Below are positions 34,646 through 44,002 of a DNA stretch of 64,000 nt, piece after piece; the first letter of the stretch is position 1, and each line of letters begins with the position of its first letter. The notes beneath the pieces were generated by a model. That model made no database searches, was not told the DNA's origin, and worked only from the letters and a program-made list of their open reading frames with translations. The DNA is from Gastranaerophilus sp944325835 (GTDB taxonomy: Bacteria; Cyanobacteriota; Vampirovibrionia; Gastranaerophilales; Gastranaerophilaceae), in contig OZ007029.1 in NCBI GenBank assembly GCA_963931575.1, positions 496,001 to 560,000 of the forward strand, written 5' to 3'. Both the position numbers and the translations under genes were made by a program.

Positions 34646-35170
34646 ATGGAAAAAAAGGATTTGCGCAAATATGCAAAAGAAGTACGCAGAACTCTTGAGA
34701 TTGATAAAATAAGTTCTGCGATTTTGTTAAATATTAAGGCTATGCCGGAGTTTAAGCGTGCTAAAAATGTTCTTCTTTACTATCCGGTTGCCTATGAAAT
34801 TAATCTGCTGGAACTTTGTGCGGGAAGCAAGAATTTTTATCTCCCGCGGGTTAGTGGCGGGGAATTACTTGTCTGTCCTTATGATTGTAATGTCCGGCTT
34901 GAAAAATCTTCTTTTAATATTTTAGAGCCGTGCTCAACGCCTGTTTCGCCAACGATTATCGATTTTGTGATAATTCCGTGTCTTATGGTGGATAGACAAA
35001 AATTTCGACTGGGATACGGCGGCGGGTTCTATGACAGGTTTTTGCCCTCGCTTAGTCCGGATTGCGTTAAAATAGCCCCTGTTGCAGCGGAACTTTTAGT
35101 TGAAACGCTGCCGGTTGAAGGTTTTGATATTCCGGTTGATTTCGTTGTTACGCAGAATGAAATTTCCTAA
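34646..35170 (+). CDS. 5-formyltetrahydrofolate cyclo-ligase
   Basis: The protein has 174 aa. It converts 5-formyl-THF to 5,10-methenyl-THF using ATP. The N-terminal KKDLRKYAKEVRRTL and the C-terminal signature LGYGGGFYDRFL are diagnostic, and length is typical. TATAAT (34634-34639) ends 6 nt before the ATG with no Shine-Dalgarno, so the mRNA is likely leaderless. The stop overlaps the convergent TPR gene by 4 bp. Confidence 0.92.
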   Translation: MEKKDLRKYAKEVRRTLEIDKISSAILLNIKAMPEFKRAKNVLLYYPVAYEINLLELCAGSKNFYLPRVSGGELLVCPYDCNVRLEKSSFNILEPCSTPVSPTIIDFVIIPCLMVDRQKFRLGYGGGFYDRFLPSLSPDCVKIAPVAAELLVETLPVEGFDIPVDFVVTQNEIS

Positions 35171-35793
35171 TTTTTGTTCGCTAAAACTTTTTCGTAAAAA
35201 TCTGCGTAGTATTTTGCTTTTTTCTCATTGCCCATTTTTTTGTAGCAAAGCGCAAGATTGTAATAGTAATCAGGTTCCGTATTTTTTAATTCAATCGCAT
35301 AGAGCAGCTCATTTTTAGCCTTTTTAAACTCGCCCATTGTGAGGTATGTGCAGCCTAAATTGTAATAGATGTTTGACAGGTCATTTTTGTATTTTTTTGC
35401 TTGTTGAAAGTTTTCAACCGCAAGGGCGTATTTTTCCTGCGAGTAGTAAATTATGCCTAAATTGTAGTACGCTTTATAAAACTTTTTGTCCGCCATTAAT
35501 GCGCTTTCAAAAAGGAATACCGCATCTTTAATATTGCCCTTATCCTGTTGAATATTTCCCATTAAAAGCCAGTTTTCGGCGCTTCTGGACTCGGCCGGAA
35601 TGGAAATGAGAACATTTAAAGCTTCTTCAAGATTATTTTGTGCATAGAAGGCTCTTGCCTCCTGTGATTCATTTTCATAAGGGGTTGCAACAGGCGCTTT
35701 GTCCGGCATGAAGTTTTCAAGTTTCATGTCGATTGCGTAAGCCGGCGCGGCTATAAGTGTTAAGGCTAATAATGTAAAAATCTTTCTCTTCAT
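35167..35793 (-). CDS. Secreted/periplasmic TPR-repeat protein
   Basis: The start is placed at the ATG at 35793 because it is followed by a signal peptide (KRKIFTLLALTLIAAPAYA) and preceded by TATAAT exactly 6 nt upstream; an upstream in-frame ATG at 35856 would spoil both. 208 aa. At least four TPR units follow, for example NWLLMGNIQQDKGNIKDAVF, YKAYYNLGIIYYSQEKYALA and IYYNLGCTYLTMGEFKKAK. It is a protein-interaction scaffold outside the cytoplasm; partner unknown. Confidence 0.82.
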   Translation of the reverse strand: MKRKIFTLLALTLIAAPAYAIDMKLENFMPDKAPVATPYENESQEARAFYAQNNLEEALNVLISIPAESRSAENWLLMGNIQQDKGNIKDAVFLFESALMADKKFYKAYYNLGIIYYSQEKYALAVENFQQAKKYKNDLSNIYYNLGCTYLTMGEFKKAKNELLYAIELKNTEPDYYYNLALCYKKMGNEKKAKYYADFYEKVLANKN

Positions 35794-35831
35794 AGCAAAA
35801 TTATACATTAAAAATTTTTTGTGGCAAAAAT

Positions 35832-35859
35832 TTGACATTTTTAAAAGATATTCCATACT
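35832..35859 (+). promoter_or_regulatory. Promoter of a small RNA gene
   Basis: TTGACA (35832-35837), 16 nt, CATACT (35854-35859). It points away from the divergent TPR gene into a ~90-nt segment without an ORF. Confidence 0.65.
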
Positions 35860-35865
35860 GTTGGT

Positions 35866-35957
35866 GATGTCTCTTTTACTGATAAAACTTTTCGGGCAGA
35901 CCTAACCCGGAAAGCACCATTAAGCCGCCTTTCGACTCCTTAGGCGGCGTTTTTTTA
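35866..35957 (+). ncRNA. Small RNA gene with terminator; possibly SRP (4.5S) RNA
   Basis: A ~92-nt transcript is bounded by the promoter above and a strong terminator (GCCGCC ... GGCGGC, T7, 35924-35957). The middle contains GGGCAGACCTAACCCGGAAA followed by GCACC. It can be folded as GG-[CAGA]-CC-loop-GG-A-[AGCA]-CC, the symmetric-loop arrangement of SRP RNA domain IV, but with a six-base apical loop instead of GNRA. An alternative TGGTG/CACCA stem competes. The SRP assignment is tentative; that it is an independent RNA is better supported. Confidence 0.5.
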
Positions 35958-36222
35958 TGCTTGAGCCGGTGTAGCGCCGGCGTCGGCGTGTGTGAACACG
36001 ACGAGCAGGGCGCGAAACACTACGTCACCGCCGTAGTAAATTTTTGCGGGTATAAAGTACCCGCATAAAATTTATTCAGGCGGAAAGAGTGAGCAGAGGC
36101 AGGAGGGAAGCAGGCTTCCCGAACAGTTGAGCGCGCGACAGGCAAGACCGCGTTCTTGACTGCAAGCGCGAACGGTGCCGTTTAATGCGAACGAGTGCGT
36201 AAGCCGGTGTAAGATAAAAAAC
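35955..36222. repeat. Element B copy 2 and appended palindromic modules
   Basis: It begins immediately after the small RNA's T-run. 35955-36085 repeats 11083-11200 (TGAGCCGGTG, GAGCAGGGC, ACCGCCGTAGTAAATTT and the hairpin GCGGGTATAAAGTACCCGC). 36129-36194 (GAGCGCGCGACAGGC ... GACTGCAAGCGCGA) recurs inside pilin-like copy 3 at 41528-41590. No gene is present. Confidence 0.8.
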
Positions 36223-36226
36223 TGGT

Positions 36227-36742
36227 TTATCCCGGGTCTTTTATCTTACCTTCTTTTTCAAGAACTTTGACAAGTGAAGCGGTGTCGCCTTTGAGTTTAA
36301 AGTATTCCGCAAATTTCGGGCTGGTTTTTATGTTGTAGCTTCTGCCGTTTTTGTCTTTTGTACGGATAATTAAACCTTTTTCCAGAAGTTCCTGAATGTG
36401 TTCATAAGCGTTGGAGCGCAATTCTTTCAAGTCTGTCTGGCGGATAGGTTCTTTCAGGGCGATAACAGAAAGGGTTCTCAAGACAGCCGGTTTTAAATCC
36501 ACAGGGCAGAGAAGCTCTACAATATCAATATAATCCTCTTTTACCTGAATTATGTAGCCGTCCTCATCATCAATTTCAAGGGCGCCTTCGCGTGAGGAGT
36601 AATCCATAATAAGGTCAAGCATAGCTTCTTCAATCTCTTCTTTTTCAACGTCAAGGATGTTTGATATTTCATCGGTTGAAACGGCGCGGGCTGTGATGAA
36701 TAAAACCGCTTCAATTCTGGCTTTTAAGGTGTTTTTATCCAT
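36227..36742 (-). CDS. scpB: Segregation and condensation protein B
   Basis: The protein has 171 aa. It is the winged-helix (kite) subunit of the SMC-ScpAB condensin. KARIEAVLFITARAVSTDEI, VLRTLSVIALKEPIRQTDL and the second wing (LLEKGLIIRTKDKNGR) are characteristic. It overlaps scpA by 8 bp at the end of the smc-scpA-scpB operon. Confidence 0.93.
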   Translation of the reverse strand: MDKNTLKARIEAVLFITARAVSTDEISNILDVEKEEIEEAMLDLIMDYSSREGALEIDDEDGYIIQVKEDYIDIVELLCPVDLKPAVLRTLSVIALKEPIRQTDLKELRSNAYEHIQELLEKGLIIRTKDKNGRSYNIKTSPKFAEYFKLKGDTASLVKVLEKEGKIKDPG

Positions 36743-37637
36743 TTTCTATCTCTCCTGCCTTTTCTTTTCCTGACACATCCGCTTCCGGCGTTGCAATCAC
36801 AGACATAATATTATCCACGCCGCGGTTAAATTCAACAATATTAGAATCTTCTTCACTTTTGTGAGTGCCTTTGACGATGTAAAGATCCGAGTAAAACTCT
36901 TCCTGCTCAAGATCGTAATCTGATTCTGCCGCAAGAAATAAAAGTGCAACGTAGGCGCTTATTTTATCCATTCCGAGCAAAAGCAGTTCATTGAGTTCAA
37001 CTTTTTCTTCATTCTGGAAGAATTGTTCCAGGTTTGCTTTGAGTTTAAGAACATTGTCTGCAATGTATTCTTCGTGCGCAAGATTGACGATTTCATCAGC
37101 CGTAAGCCTTGCGTAAGAGCGGACACGGTTTTTTGCGCGTTCGTGTGCTTCTTTGAGTGCCTGACGGTGTTCAAGTTTTTCATAAAATTCTAACTGACGG
37201 ATTAAGTCTTTCAACGTAACGATTCTGTTGTGGTTCAGACGTACGCTGGTGCGGCGCTGGAGAACTTCTTCTAAAGAGATAATGTTATTTGTCGGAACGT
37301 AATCATCTTCAGGATATTCAACAATAAATCCGTCATCATCAAAGGTCGGTTCATCCGGCTGCGGTGTGAAATCAGTAAGTTCTACGCCCTCAAGTACATT
37401 GGATTGGAGTTTTATAAGCATTGAGGCAAAAAGAAAAGTTTGACCGGTAAGCCGCAGGTCTTGAGATTTCATGTTGCAGATGTAGGCAAGATATTTTGTC
37501 GTAATGTCAAGAATATCAATTTTCCACGGGTCGATTTTTCCTTGTTTTGCCATTTCAACAAGAATACCGATGCCCTGACTTTTGGCATCTTTTTTATCAA
37601 ATATTTCGTCATAGTTAAATACTGGTTCGCTACTCAT
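36735..37637 (-). CDS. scpA: Segregation and condensation protein A
   Basis: The protein has 300 aa. It is the kleisin that bridges SMC heads. The N-terminal helix region with GIGILVEMAKQGKIDPWKID, ITTKYLAYI and FLFASMLIKLQSNVL is typical; the C-terminal winged helix ends in LLLGMDKISAYVALLFLAAE. An acidic linker (DEPTFDDDGFIVEYPEDD) lies between. It overlaps smc by 8 bp. Confidence 0.93.
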   Translation of the reverse strand: MSSEPVFNYDEIFDKKDAKSQGIGILVEMAKQGKIDPWKIDILDITTKYLAYICNMKSQDLRLTGQTFLFASMLIKLQSNVLEGVELTDFTPQPDEPTFDDDGFIVEYPEDDYVPTNNIISLEEVLQRRTSVRLNHNRIVTLKDLIRQLEFYEKLEHRQALKEAHERAKNRVRSYARLTADEIVNLAHEEYIADNVLKLKANLEQFFQNEEKVELNELLLLGMDKISAYVALLFLAAESDYDLEQEEFYSDLYIVKGTHKSEEDSNIVEFNRGVDNIMSVIATPEADVSGKEKAGEIENG

Positions 37638-40600
37638 CTCTTAATTTGACTCCGGTTACTCTTGTTTTACCTTTTTCTTTCTGCGTAACGCCGATTGTGC
37701 GGTGCGCGGATTCAATCATCGGTTTTCTGTGGCTGACAACGATAAATTGGGTGTCTTTCGCCTGCTTTTTAACCATATCCGCAATACGTTCAACGTTCAT
37801 TGTGTCAAGGTTTGCGTCAACTTCGTCGAAGGCATAGAAAGGTGATGGCATATAACGCTGGATTGCAAATACGAATGCAAGCGCTGTGAGCGATTTTTCA
37901 CCGCCTGACATACTTTCCAGACGCTGCAGTTTTTTATCACGCGGCTGAGCTTCAATCGTAAGCCCGCCGTCCAGCGGATCGTCAGGATTTTCAAGCTTTA
38001 ACTGTCCTTCACCTTCTGAAAGCGCGTGGAATACTTCTTTAAAGTTTTCGTTTATGTTGTTGTAAGTTTTCATAAACGTTTCTTTTTTAAGCTGTTCATA
38101 GCCTTTCATTTTTTCAAGAATTTCTTTGCGCTCAAGCGTGAGAGTGTCAATTTTTTCTTTAAGCTCCTGCTGGCGTGTGAGATTTTCTTCGTAGGTCGTA
38201 ATCGCGCGCATGTTAACGTCACCCAGATCCGCCATACGTTTTTCAAGCCGCTGGATTTTGTTTGTAATTTCTTCAATCGAAATCTCAACGGGTTCAAGTT
38301 TTTCAATATCAACGCCGGAATTTTCAAGATCGGCTTTTGCAGCATCTAAAAGCGGTTCCAGCTCGCGGCGGCGGGACTTGAAGGATTCAATCTGCTCGCC
38401 GATGCGGTCAATGTCGGCTTGTTTCAGAACTTTTTGTTTTTCAAGCTCAATCAAATCGTTATTCAGGCTGTCACGCTGCGTCAGAAGTTCGCCAAGCTTA
38501 GATTCGATTTCTGTAAGCTGAATTTTTAACTCTTCCAGACGTTCATTAAGTCCTGTGATATCGTTTTTGTAACGGACTTTGTCCTCTTCAAGCTTAACAT
38601 TGTTTGCTTCAATTGTTTTAATTTCTTCTTTTTTTGAGAGAATTACATCTTCGAAGAAAGAAATCTGGCGTTTGTAATCATCTTTTTCACCGTTTGCGCT
38701 CATCAATTTTGCCTGCAAACGCTTAATTTCGGTTTCAACGCCGCTTGTTTTTTCTTTAAGCTCTTTGAGATCGGTATCATCAATGAGTTTTTCAATTTCC
38801 TTGATTTCATCATCAAGAATTGTGATTTTGTCATAAATTTTGACGTTTTTATCTTCAAGCTTGTCTAAGATATTGTTAATTTCAGCAATTCTCGGCTCGC
38901 TTACCGCGATAAAATCGGATTTTTCTTTGAGGAATTTCTCGCTGTTGTCGAAATTATTTTTCATATTCGCAAGTTCAATTTTTGCCTTGGAATATTCAGT
39001 GTTTGCGTCCGAATATTGACCGCGGAGCCTGTCTAATTTATTTTCCAGATCTAGGCGTTTTTGTTTAAGATTCGCATAAGTTGTTTCCAGCTCTTTCAGA
39101 CGGGCATTGCATTTGTTAAGTTCTTCATCATCATTTTGACTGAATGAAAGCCCTGAGCGTTTCAATTTACCGCCTGTGATAGAACCTGATTTTTCAAAGA
39201 GTTCGCCGTTGAGCGTAACCATTCTGTACTTGCCGATAAGTTTTGAAGCGCATTCTTTATCCTCTACTACTAAAGTGTCGCCGACCGCGTAGTAGAAGGC
39301 ATCAAGGTAAATATCATCAAAGTCGACAAGGTTTATCGCATAGTCAATAACGCCTTTATCTTTTGGAAGCTGCAGGCGTGTCGGAGCGGGTTTAATTTTA
39401 TTGAGCGGAATAAATGTTGCGCGTCCGGCGCCGGTTGAGAGCAGAAGTTCAATCGCAACGGAGGCTACGTGTTCATTATCAACAACTATGTGCGCCATTC
39501 TCCCACCGAATGCGACTTCCATTGCGGTTGAAAATTCTTTATCAACCGTTCCGAGCTGAACCAGCGGTGCGTGAACCCCGCGGAGTTTTGCGTTCATAAT
39601 CGTGTCAATTTCGCGTCCGAGATTTTCTTCCGCAAACTGCTTTCTCGCCTCCATCTGGGAAACTTTTTTGTGCGCAATATTAACCTTGTATTCGCAATCG
39701 CTAATTTCGTTTTTTACAACTTCCAGCTCATCTCTGGTTTTTTGCTGAATATTTTTGAAATCCTGCAATTCCTGCTCAAGCTGGCTTACAAGTGTTGTTT
39801 TCAGCTCAAAGTCAGAAGAAAAACTGTCTTTTGACTTTTGAAGTTCCGCAAGTTCTGTCTTTGTTTTTTCAAGAGTTGTCGTAAGATTTTTCAGTTCTGT
39901 TTCAAGCGGAAGTTTTTCCTGTAAAAGTTTGTATTCTTCTTCTTTTAAAGCGTCAAGTTCTTTTCTTAAATTGTTGCGTTTTTCAATATGCAAATCTGAG
40001 GAGTCGCTCAAACCTGTCATATCTTCGTTGATTTTGCGCAGTTCGTCCTCTTTTTCCTTAATATTTTCCTGAATAATTTTGATTTCATCTTCTTTCAGGT
40101 TAATTTTAAGTTTGAAGTCCTCAATTTTTGCAGTATTGTTTTCAATCGCCGTGTTAGAATTCGCAATGACTTTTAACCCGTCATGAATTTGTTTTTCCGC
40201 ATAATTAATGGCATGCTCTTTTCGCTCAATGTCGCCTTTAATACCTTCTTCGCGACGCTTTAGTTCTAACTGCTCGGCTTCGCCTTTTTCTTTTACCTGC
40301 GCACAAACTTCCTCATACTTTTTCTTTAAGAGCGCAAGTTTTTCTTCTAAATCCTTGTTTTTAACCTCTTCTTCTTTGCGTTTTTTAGTAAAATCAAGTA
40401 TGTTAAGGTGTGCCTGCTCAAGGCTGCGTTTTAAATCAAAAAATTTAACTTTGTTAACCTGACTCTCAAGTCCCTGTTTTTCTTCTCGTAAAGCCTGATA
40501 TTTAAGTGCGACTTCACGTTCTTCCTTCAATTGTTCAAGAACTTTATCGACCTCATTCAGAATTACGGAAGCCCTGTCGACACGTTGTTCAACAGTGTTA

Positions 40601-41124
40601 AGCTGTTCGGTTGACTGTTCTATTCTTCTGTCAAAATCAGCGATGCCTGCGATTTCGTCAATAATTTTTCTTCTGTTGCGCGGAGAACAGTTTGTAATTC
40701 CGGTTACATCGCCCTGCATCATTACGTTGTAGCTGTTAGGCGTGACATTGTATTGCTCTAATATTGCATGGACATTCGTCAGCGTTGAAACAGTATCGTT
40801 CAGGTAATACGTACTTGCATATCCCTGACTTGTTTTGCGGATTTTTCTGGCAATAGAAAGGTCTTTTCCCTCTTCAACATCCCCGAAAGTCACTTTTACA
40901 TAGGCTTCATTCCGTTTTGTATAAGTTGAAATAAAGTGTGACAAATTTTCGGCGCGCAGTTCGCTGGCGTTTGCAAGCCCCAGTGCAAACAAAATGCTAT
41001 CTATAATGTTACTTTTCCCGGAACCGTTCGGCCCTGAAATAGTAGTAAACCCTTCCAGCATAGGGATTTCGGACTTGTTGGCAAATGATTTAAAATTATC
41101 TATCTCAAGATTTTTGATGTACAT
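37630..41124 (-). CDS. smc: Chromosome partition protein SMC
   Basis: The protein has 1164 aa. It is the ATP-driven condensin core. Walker A GPNGSGKSNIIDSILFALG is at residues 33-51 and coiled coils run from about 170 to 500 and 660 to 1010. The hinge lies around residue 510-640 (LRGVHAPLVQLGTVD; GAGRATFIPL). The signature SMSGGEKSLTALAFVFAIQR and Walker B PFYAFDEVDANLD are at the C-terminus. First gene of the smc-scpA-scpB operon. Confidence 0.97.
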   Translation of the reverse strand: MYIKNLEIDNFKSFANKSEIPMLEGFTTISGPNGSGKSNIIDSILFALGLANASELRAENLSHFISTYTKRNEAYVKVTFGDVEEGKDLSIARKIRKTSQGYASTYYLNDTVSTLTNVHAILEQYNVTPNSYNVMMQGDVTGITNCSPRNRRKIIDEIAGIADFDRRIEQSTEQLNTVEQRVDRASVILNEVDKVLEQLKEEREVALKYQALREEKQGLESQVNKVKFFDLKRSLEQAHLNILDFTKKRKEEEVKNKDLEEKLALLKKKYEEVCAQVKEKGEAEQLELKRREEGIKGDIERKEHAINYAEKQIHDGLKVIANSNTAIENNTAKIEDFKLKINLKEDEIKIIQENIKEKEDELRKINEDMTGLSDSSDLHIEKRNNLRKELDALKEEEYKLLQEKLPLETELKNLTTTLEKTKTELAELQKSKDSFSSDFELKTTLVSQLEQELQDFKNIQQKTRDELEVVKNEISDCEYKVNIAHKKVSQMEARKQFAEENLGREIDTIMNAKLRGVHAPLVQLGTVDKEFSTAMEVAFGGRMAHIVVDNEHVASVAIELLLSTGAGRATFIPLNKIKPAPTRLQLPKDKGVIDYAINLVDFDDIYLDAFYYAVGDTLVVEDKECASKLIGKYRMVTLNGELFEKSGSITGGKLKRSGLSFSQNDDEELNKCNARLKELETTYANLKQKRLDLENKLDRLRGQYSDANTEYSKAKIELANMKNNFDNSEKFLKEKSDFIAVSEPRIAEINNILDKLEDKNVKIYDKITILDDEIKEIEKLIDDTDLKELKEKTSGVETEIKRLQAKLMSANGEKDDYKRQISFFEDVILSKKEEIKTIEANNVKLEEDKVRYKNDITGLNERLEELKIQLTEIESKLGELLTQRDSLNNDLIELEKQKVLKQADIDRIGEQIESFKSRRRELEPLLDAAKADLENSGVDIEKLEPVEISIEEITNKIQRLEKRMADLGDVNMRAITTYEENLTRQQELKEKIDTLTLERKEILEKMKGYEQLKKETFMKTYNNINENFKEVFHALSEGEGQLKLENPDDPLDGGLTIEAQPRDKKLQRLESMSGGEKSLTALAFVFAIQRYMPSPFYAFDEVDANLDTMNVERIADMVKKQAKDTQFIVVSHRKPMIESAHRTIGVTQKEKGKTRVTGVKLRDE

Positions 41125-41212
41125 ACTTTTCTCTGATAAAATTCTCCTATACTAATTGAACACTAACTAATCTGGCATGTCAAAAATATATACACTTTGT
41201 AACAAAACAGTC

Positions 41213-41241
41213 TTGACTAATGAGAAAACATGGTACATAAT
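41213..41241 (+). promoter_or_regulatory. Promoter of pilin-like gene copy 3
   Basis: TTGACT (41213-41218), 17 nt, CATAAT (41236-41241). AAAACATGG before the -10 box is shared with copy 4, and the downstream GAAGAAGGCAATAAG with copy 2. Confidence 0.82.
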
Positions 41242-41421
41242 GAAGAAGGCAATAAGGCAAAAAGAGAATAAGGCAATAAGTCGTAATGACCGAATGGAAG
41301 AAAAAATAGTCCTATTGCCATAATGCCCTAATGACCTATTGCCTTATGACAAAGAAAGGACCGGCGGTCGAGCCGGACTCATAATAAGACCCGAGCGCAG
41401 CCTCGGAGAAAGGATAGAAGA

Positions 41422-42650
41422 ATGAAAAACCGAAGTGTAAGTATTAATGCAGGGGGGGGGGGGGGAGCCCTGAGCAGAGCCAGAGAGTAGTTTTCGGGTG
41501 TCAATTGGACGAAAACTACTCACAGACGAGCGCGCGACAGGCGAAACCGCGCTTTCGACTGCAAGCGCGAGCGTTGGCGTTTAGCGCGAAGGGCGGGGGG
41601 CCGGCTGAGCCGGTGCCATATTTGGTTCCGAGCGATTGGACGACGAAAATTTTGAATGAGAAGGCGGAGTCGGCGGCTGAGCGGCATCAACAATTGAATC
41701 CGAGTAAGATTTTAGCGTTTACGATGGCAGAGATACTGTTATCCCTCACGATAATCGGAGTTGTGGCGGCGATAACATTACCGTCACTCACGGGCAACAT
41801 TAACGAACGCACGTGGAACACGCAGCGAAAAGCGCTTTATGCGAGGTTTTCACAGGCAATTGCTCTGATGCCGGCAATGAACGGCTACGGAACTCTTGAC
41901 AGTTCGGATACTCACAATGTTACGGAAACTTTTTTGACTGCCGGATTGACTAAAGTCCTGAAAATTAACAATATTTGTAACAAGGACTCACTTCCTGATT
42001 GTGGTATTGCGTCCTTAATGACCAACGCGCAGGGCTCAAAAATGGATATTCCGGTAAAAATCAGTGATCTGTACAGCAAAAATATAAATGTTGAGCTATT
42101 TGGTTCTTATTCCGGTTCTTCGGTTACTTATGCTGATATCAATGCCGCAGCATTTGAAACCGCAAACGGGGAAAGTATTTTGGCTTTTTATAACCCTAAT
42201 TGTAACGCAAAAGATGTCCTGAGTGTCGAAAATGCCTTGCATATTCCGGAGAAGATGTGTGCTAATTTTATTTACGACCTGAATGGAACTAAAGGCCCGA
42301 ATACTTTTGGTAAAGATATTGGAATTATTTCTGTGTTTTATCCAACGGATTCCGTTGTTGTTGCGCCTATGCCATTCTTGCGCGGCGGGGATTTGGAGGT
42401 CAACTGGAGCGAGGCTAACAGTTCCTGCAAAAATATTGACAGTGAATACAGGGCGCCAAATTTGGAAGAAATGATGGCACTACAGTATAATCATAACGTG
42501 TCAAATCTTGCCAATACAAGATATTGGACGAATTCGCGGGAGGGCGAGAATGCATGGCAGGTGACATATACCAATAAGGGTATGCTTTCACCGGTTGATT
42601 CAACGGTTGAAGGTGGTGAAGTTTTTTCGGTTCGCTGCGTTAAACGTTAA
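41422..42650 (+). CDS. Poly-G-switched prepilin-like protein, copy 3 (out of frame: OFF as sequenced)
   Basis: The conserved ATG at 41422 (MKNRSVSINA) runs into 14 G and stops at 41487-41489. The prepilin frame is open from just before the G run through 42650 and carries FTMAEILLSLTIIGVV from 41718, 296 nt from the ATG; 15 or 12 G would join them. A ~128-nt palindromic module sits between the G run and a second, shorter run (GGGCGGGGGG, 41591-41600) that precedes the leader sequence shared with copy 1. The C-terminal Lcl-like domain shows YRAPNLEEMMALQYN, YWTNS and FSVRCVKR. It is convergent with bioA, overlapping its stop. Confidence 0.65.
41452..41465 (+). repeat. Poly-G tract, 14 G (copy 3)
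   Basis: 14 uninterrupted G start at codon 11 after the conserved MKNRSVSI start. Confidence 0.9.
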
Positions 42651-44002
42651 CCAAGAACTTCACGCAGGCAGTCATAAGCAACTTCAATTACATAATCCAT
42701 GTCCGCTTTTTCTATAATTAGCGGCGGATTGAAGTAAATAACATTCCCTAAAGGGCGTAATATTACGCCCTTTTTCAGCGCTTTTTTGTAAATCTGATAT
42801 CCTACACGCAATTTTGAGTCAAAACCTTTTTTCGCAGCCTTATCCTCAACAAGTTCTATCGCGTTTATAAGCCCGATATGGCGGATGTCGCCGACGTTCG
42901 GATGACTGGCAAATTTTTCTTTTATCCTGTCTGTAAAATAAATAGCTTTTTCCTGTGCTTTTTCAATAATTTTTTCTTCTTCCAGTATGTCAAGTACCGC
43001 GCAGGCCGCAGAGCACGCAAGCGGGTTGCCCGCGTAGGTGTGGCTGTGCATAAATGCTTTGCCTTCTATGTAATCAGCGTAAAATGCATCGTAAATTTTT
43101 TGTGTTGTAACTGCCACAGCCATTGGCATATAGCCGCCCGTCAGGCCTTTTGAAAGACACATAATGTCAGGCGAAATTCCGGCCCAATCGCAGGCAAACA
43201 TTTTGCCGGTGCGGCCGTAGCCGGTCGCAATTTCATCCGCAATAAGGTGAACATTATATTTATCACAAAGCTCGCGCAGCTTTTTCAAATACAACGGCGG
43301 GTAAACTTTCATTCCCGCAGAACCTTGCAGCAGCGGCTCAACGATTAAAGCGCAGGTTTCATCTCCGACACGCGCGAAGGTTTCTTCCGCTTTCTCAATA
43401 CAAGGACAGTTACATTCACCGTGTAAATACCCGTACGGACATCTGTAGCAGTCCGGCGCCTCAATCCGTTCAACATCAAGCAAAATCGGTTTATAAATTT
43501 CAGAATACAAATCCACTCCGCCGACTGAAAGTGCTCCGATTGTTTCGCCGTGATAGGCGTCAGTCAGCGCCATAAACCGTTTTTTCTGCGGGTTTCCGGT
43601 CTGGTAGTGATATTGAAAACTCATTTTTAATGCCATTTCAATTGCCGCTGAACCATTATCCGCAAAATTAAATTTGCAAAGTCCTTCCGGCAGCACTTTC
43701 ATCAGCCGTTCGCATAATGTTATCACCGGCTTGTGCGAAAAATTGGCAAAAATTACGTGCTCAAGCGTGTCAACCTGCTTTTTTATTGCTGCATTAATCT
43801 TAGGGTTGCAATGTCCAAGAAGATTGCACCACCACGAACTTATAACATCATAATACTTATTCCCGTCTGTATCATACAGATTAATCCCGTCGCCGCGCTC
43901 TATTACAATCGGCGCAAGCTCTTCGTAGTCCTTCATCTGCGAGCACGGGTGCCAGATGTATTTTAAATCCTTCTCCTGCCATTCGTTCAAATTCTTATTC
44001 AT
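42647..44002 (-). CDS. bioA: Adenosylmethionine-8-amino-7-oxononanoate aminotransferase
   Basis: The protein has 451 aa. It is a PLP enzyme converting KAPA to DAPA in biotin synthesis. It starts with KYIWHPCSQMKDYE (class-specific substrate region), contains SSWWCNLLGHCNP, ALTDAYHGETIGALSVGG and the PLP lysine in MCLSKGLTGGYMPMAV, and ends with HTYAGNPLACSAA. It follows bioD with an 8-bp overlap. Confidence 0.95.
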   Translation of the reverse strand: MNKNLNEWQEKDLKYIWHPCSQMKDYEELAPIVIERGDGINLYDTDGNKYYDVISSWWCNLLGHCNPKINAAIKKQVDTLEHVIFANFSHKPVITLCERLMKVLPEGLCKFNFADNGSAAIEMALKMSFQYHYQTGNPQKKRFMALTDAYHGETIGALSVGGVDLYSEIYKPILLDVERIEAPDCYRCPYGYLHGECNCPCIEKAEETFARVGDETCALIVEPLLQGSAGMKVYPPLYLKKLRELCDKYNVHLIADEIATGYGRTGKMFACDWAGISPDIMCLSKGLTGGYMPMAVAVTTQKIYDAFYADYIEGKAFMHSHTYAGNPLACSAACAVLDILEEEKIIEKAQEKAIYFTDRIKEKFASHPNVGDIRHIGLINAIELVEDKAAKKGFDSKLRVGYQIYKKALKKGVILRPLGNVIYFNPPLIIEKADMDYVIEVAYDCLREVLG

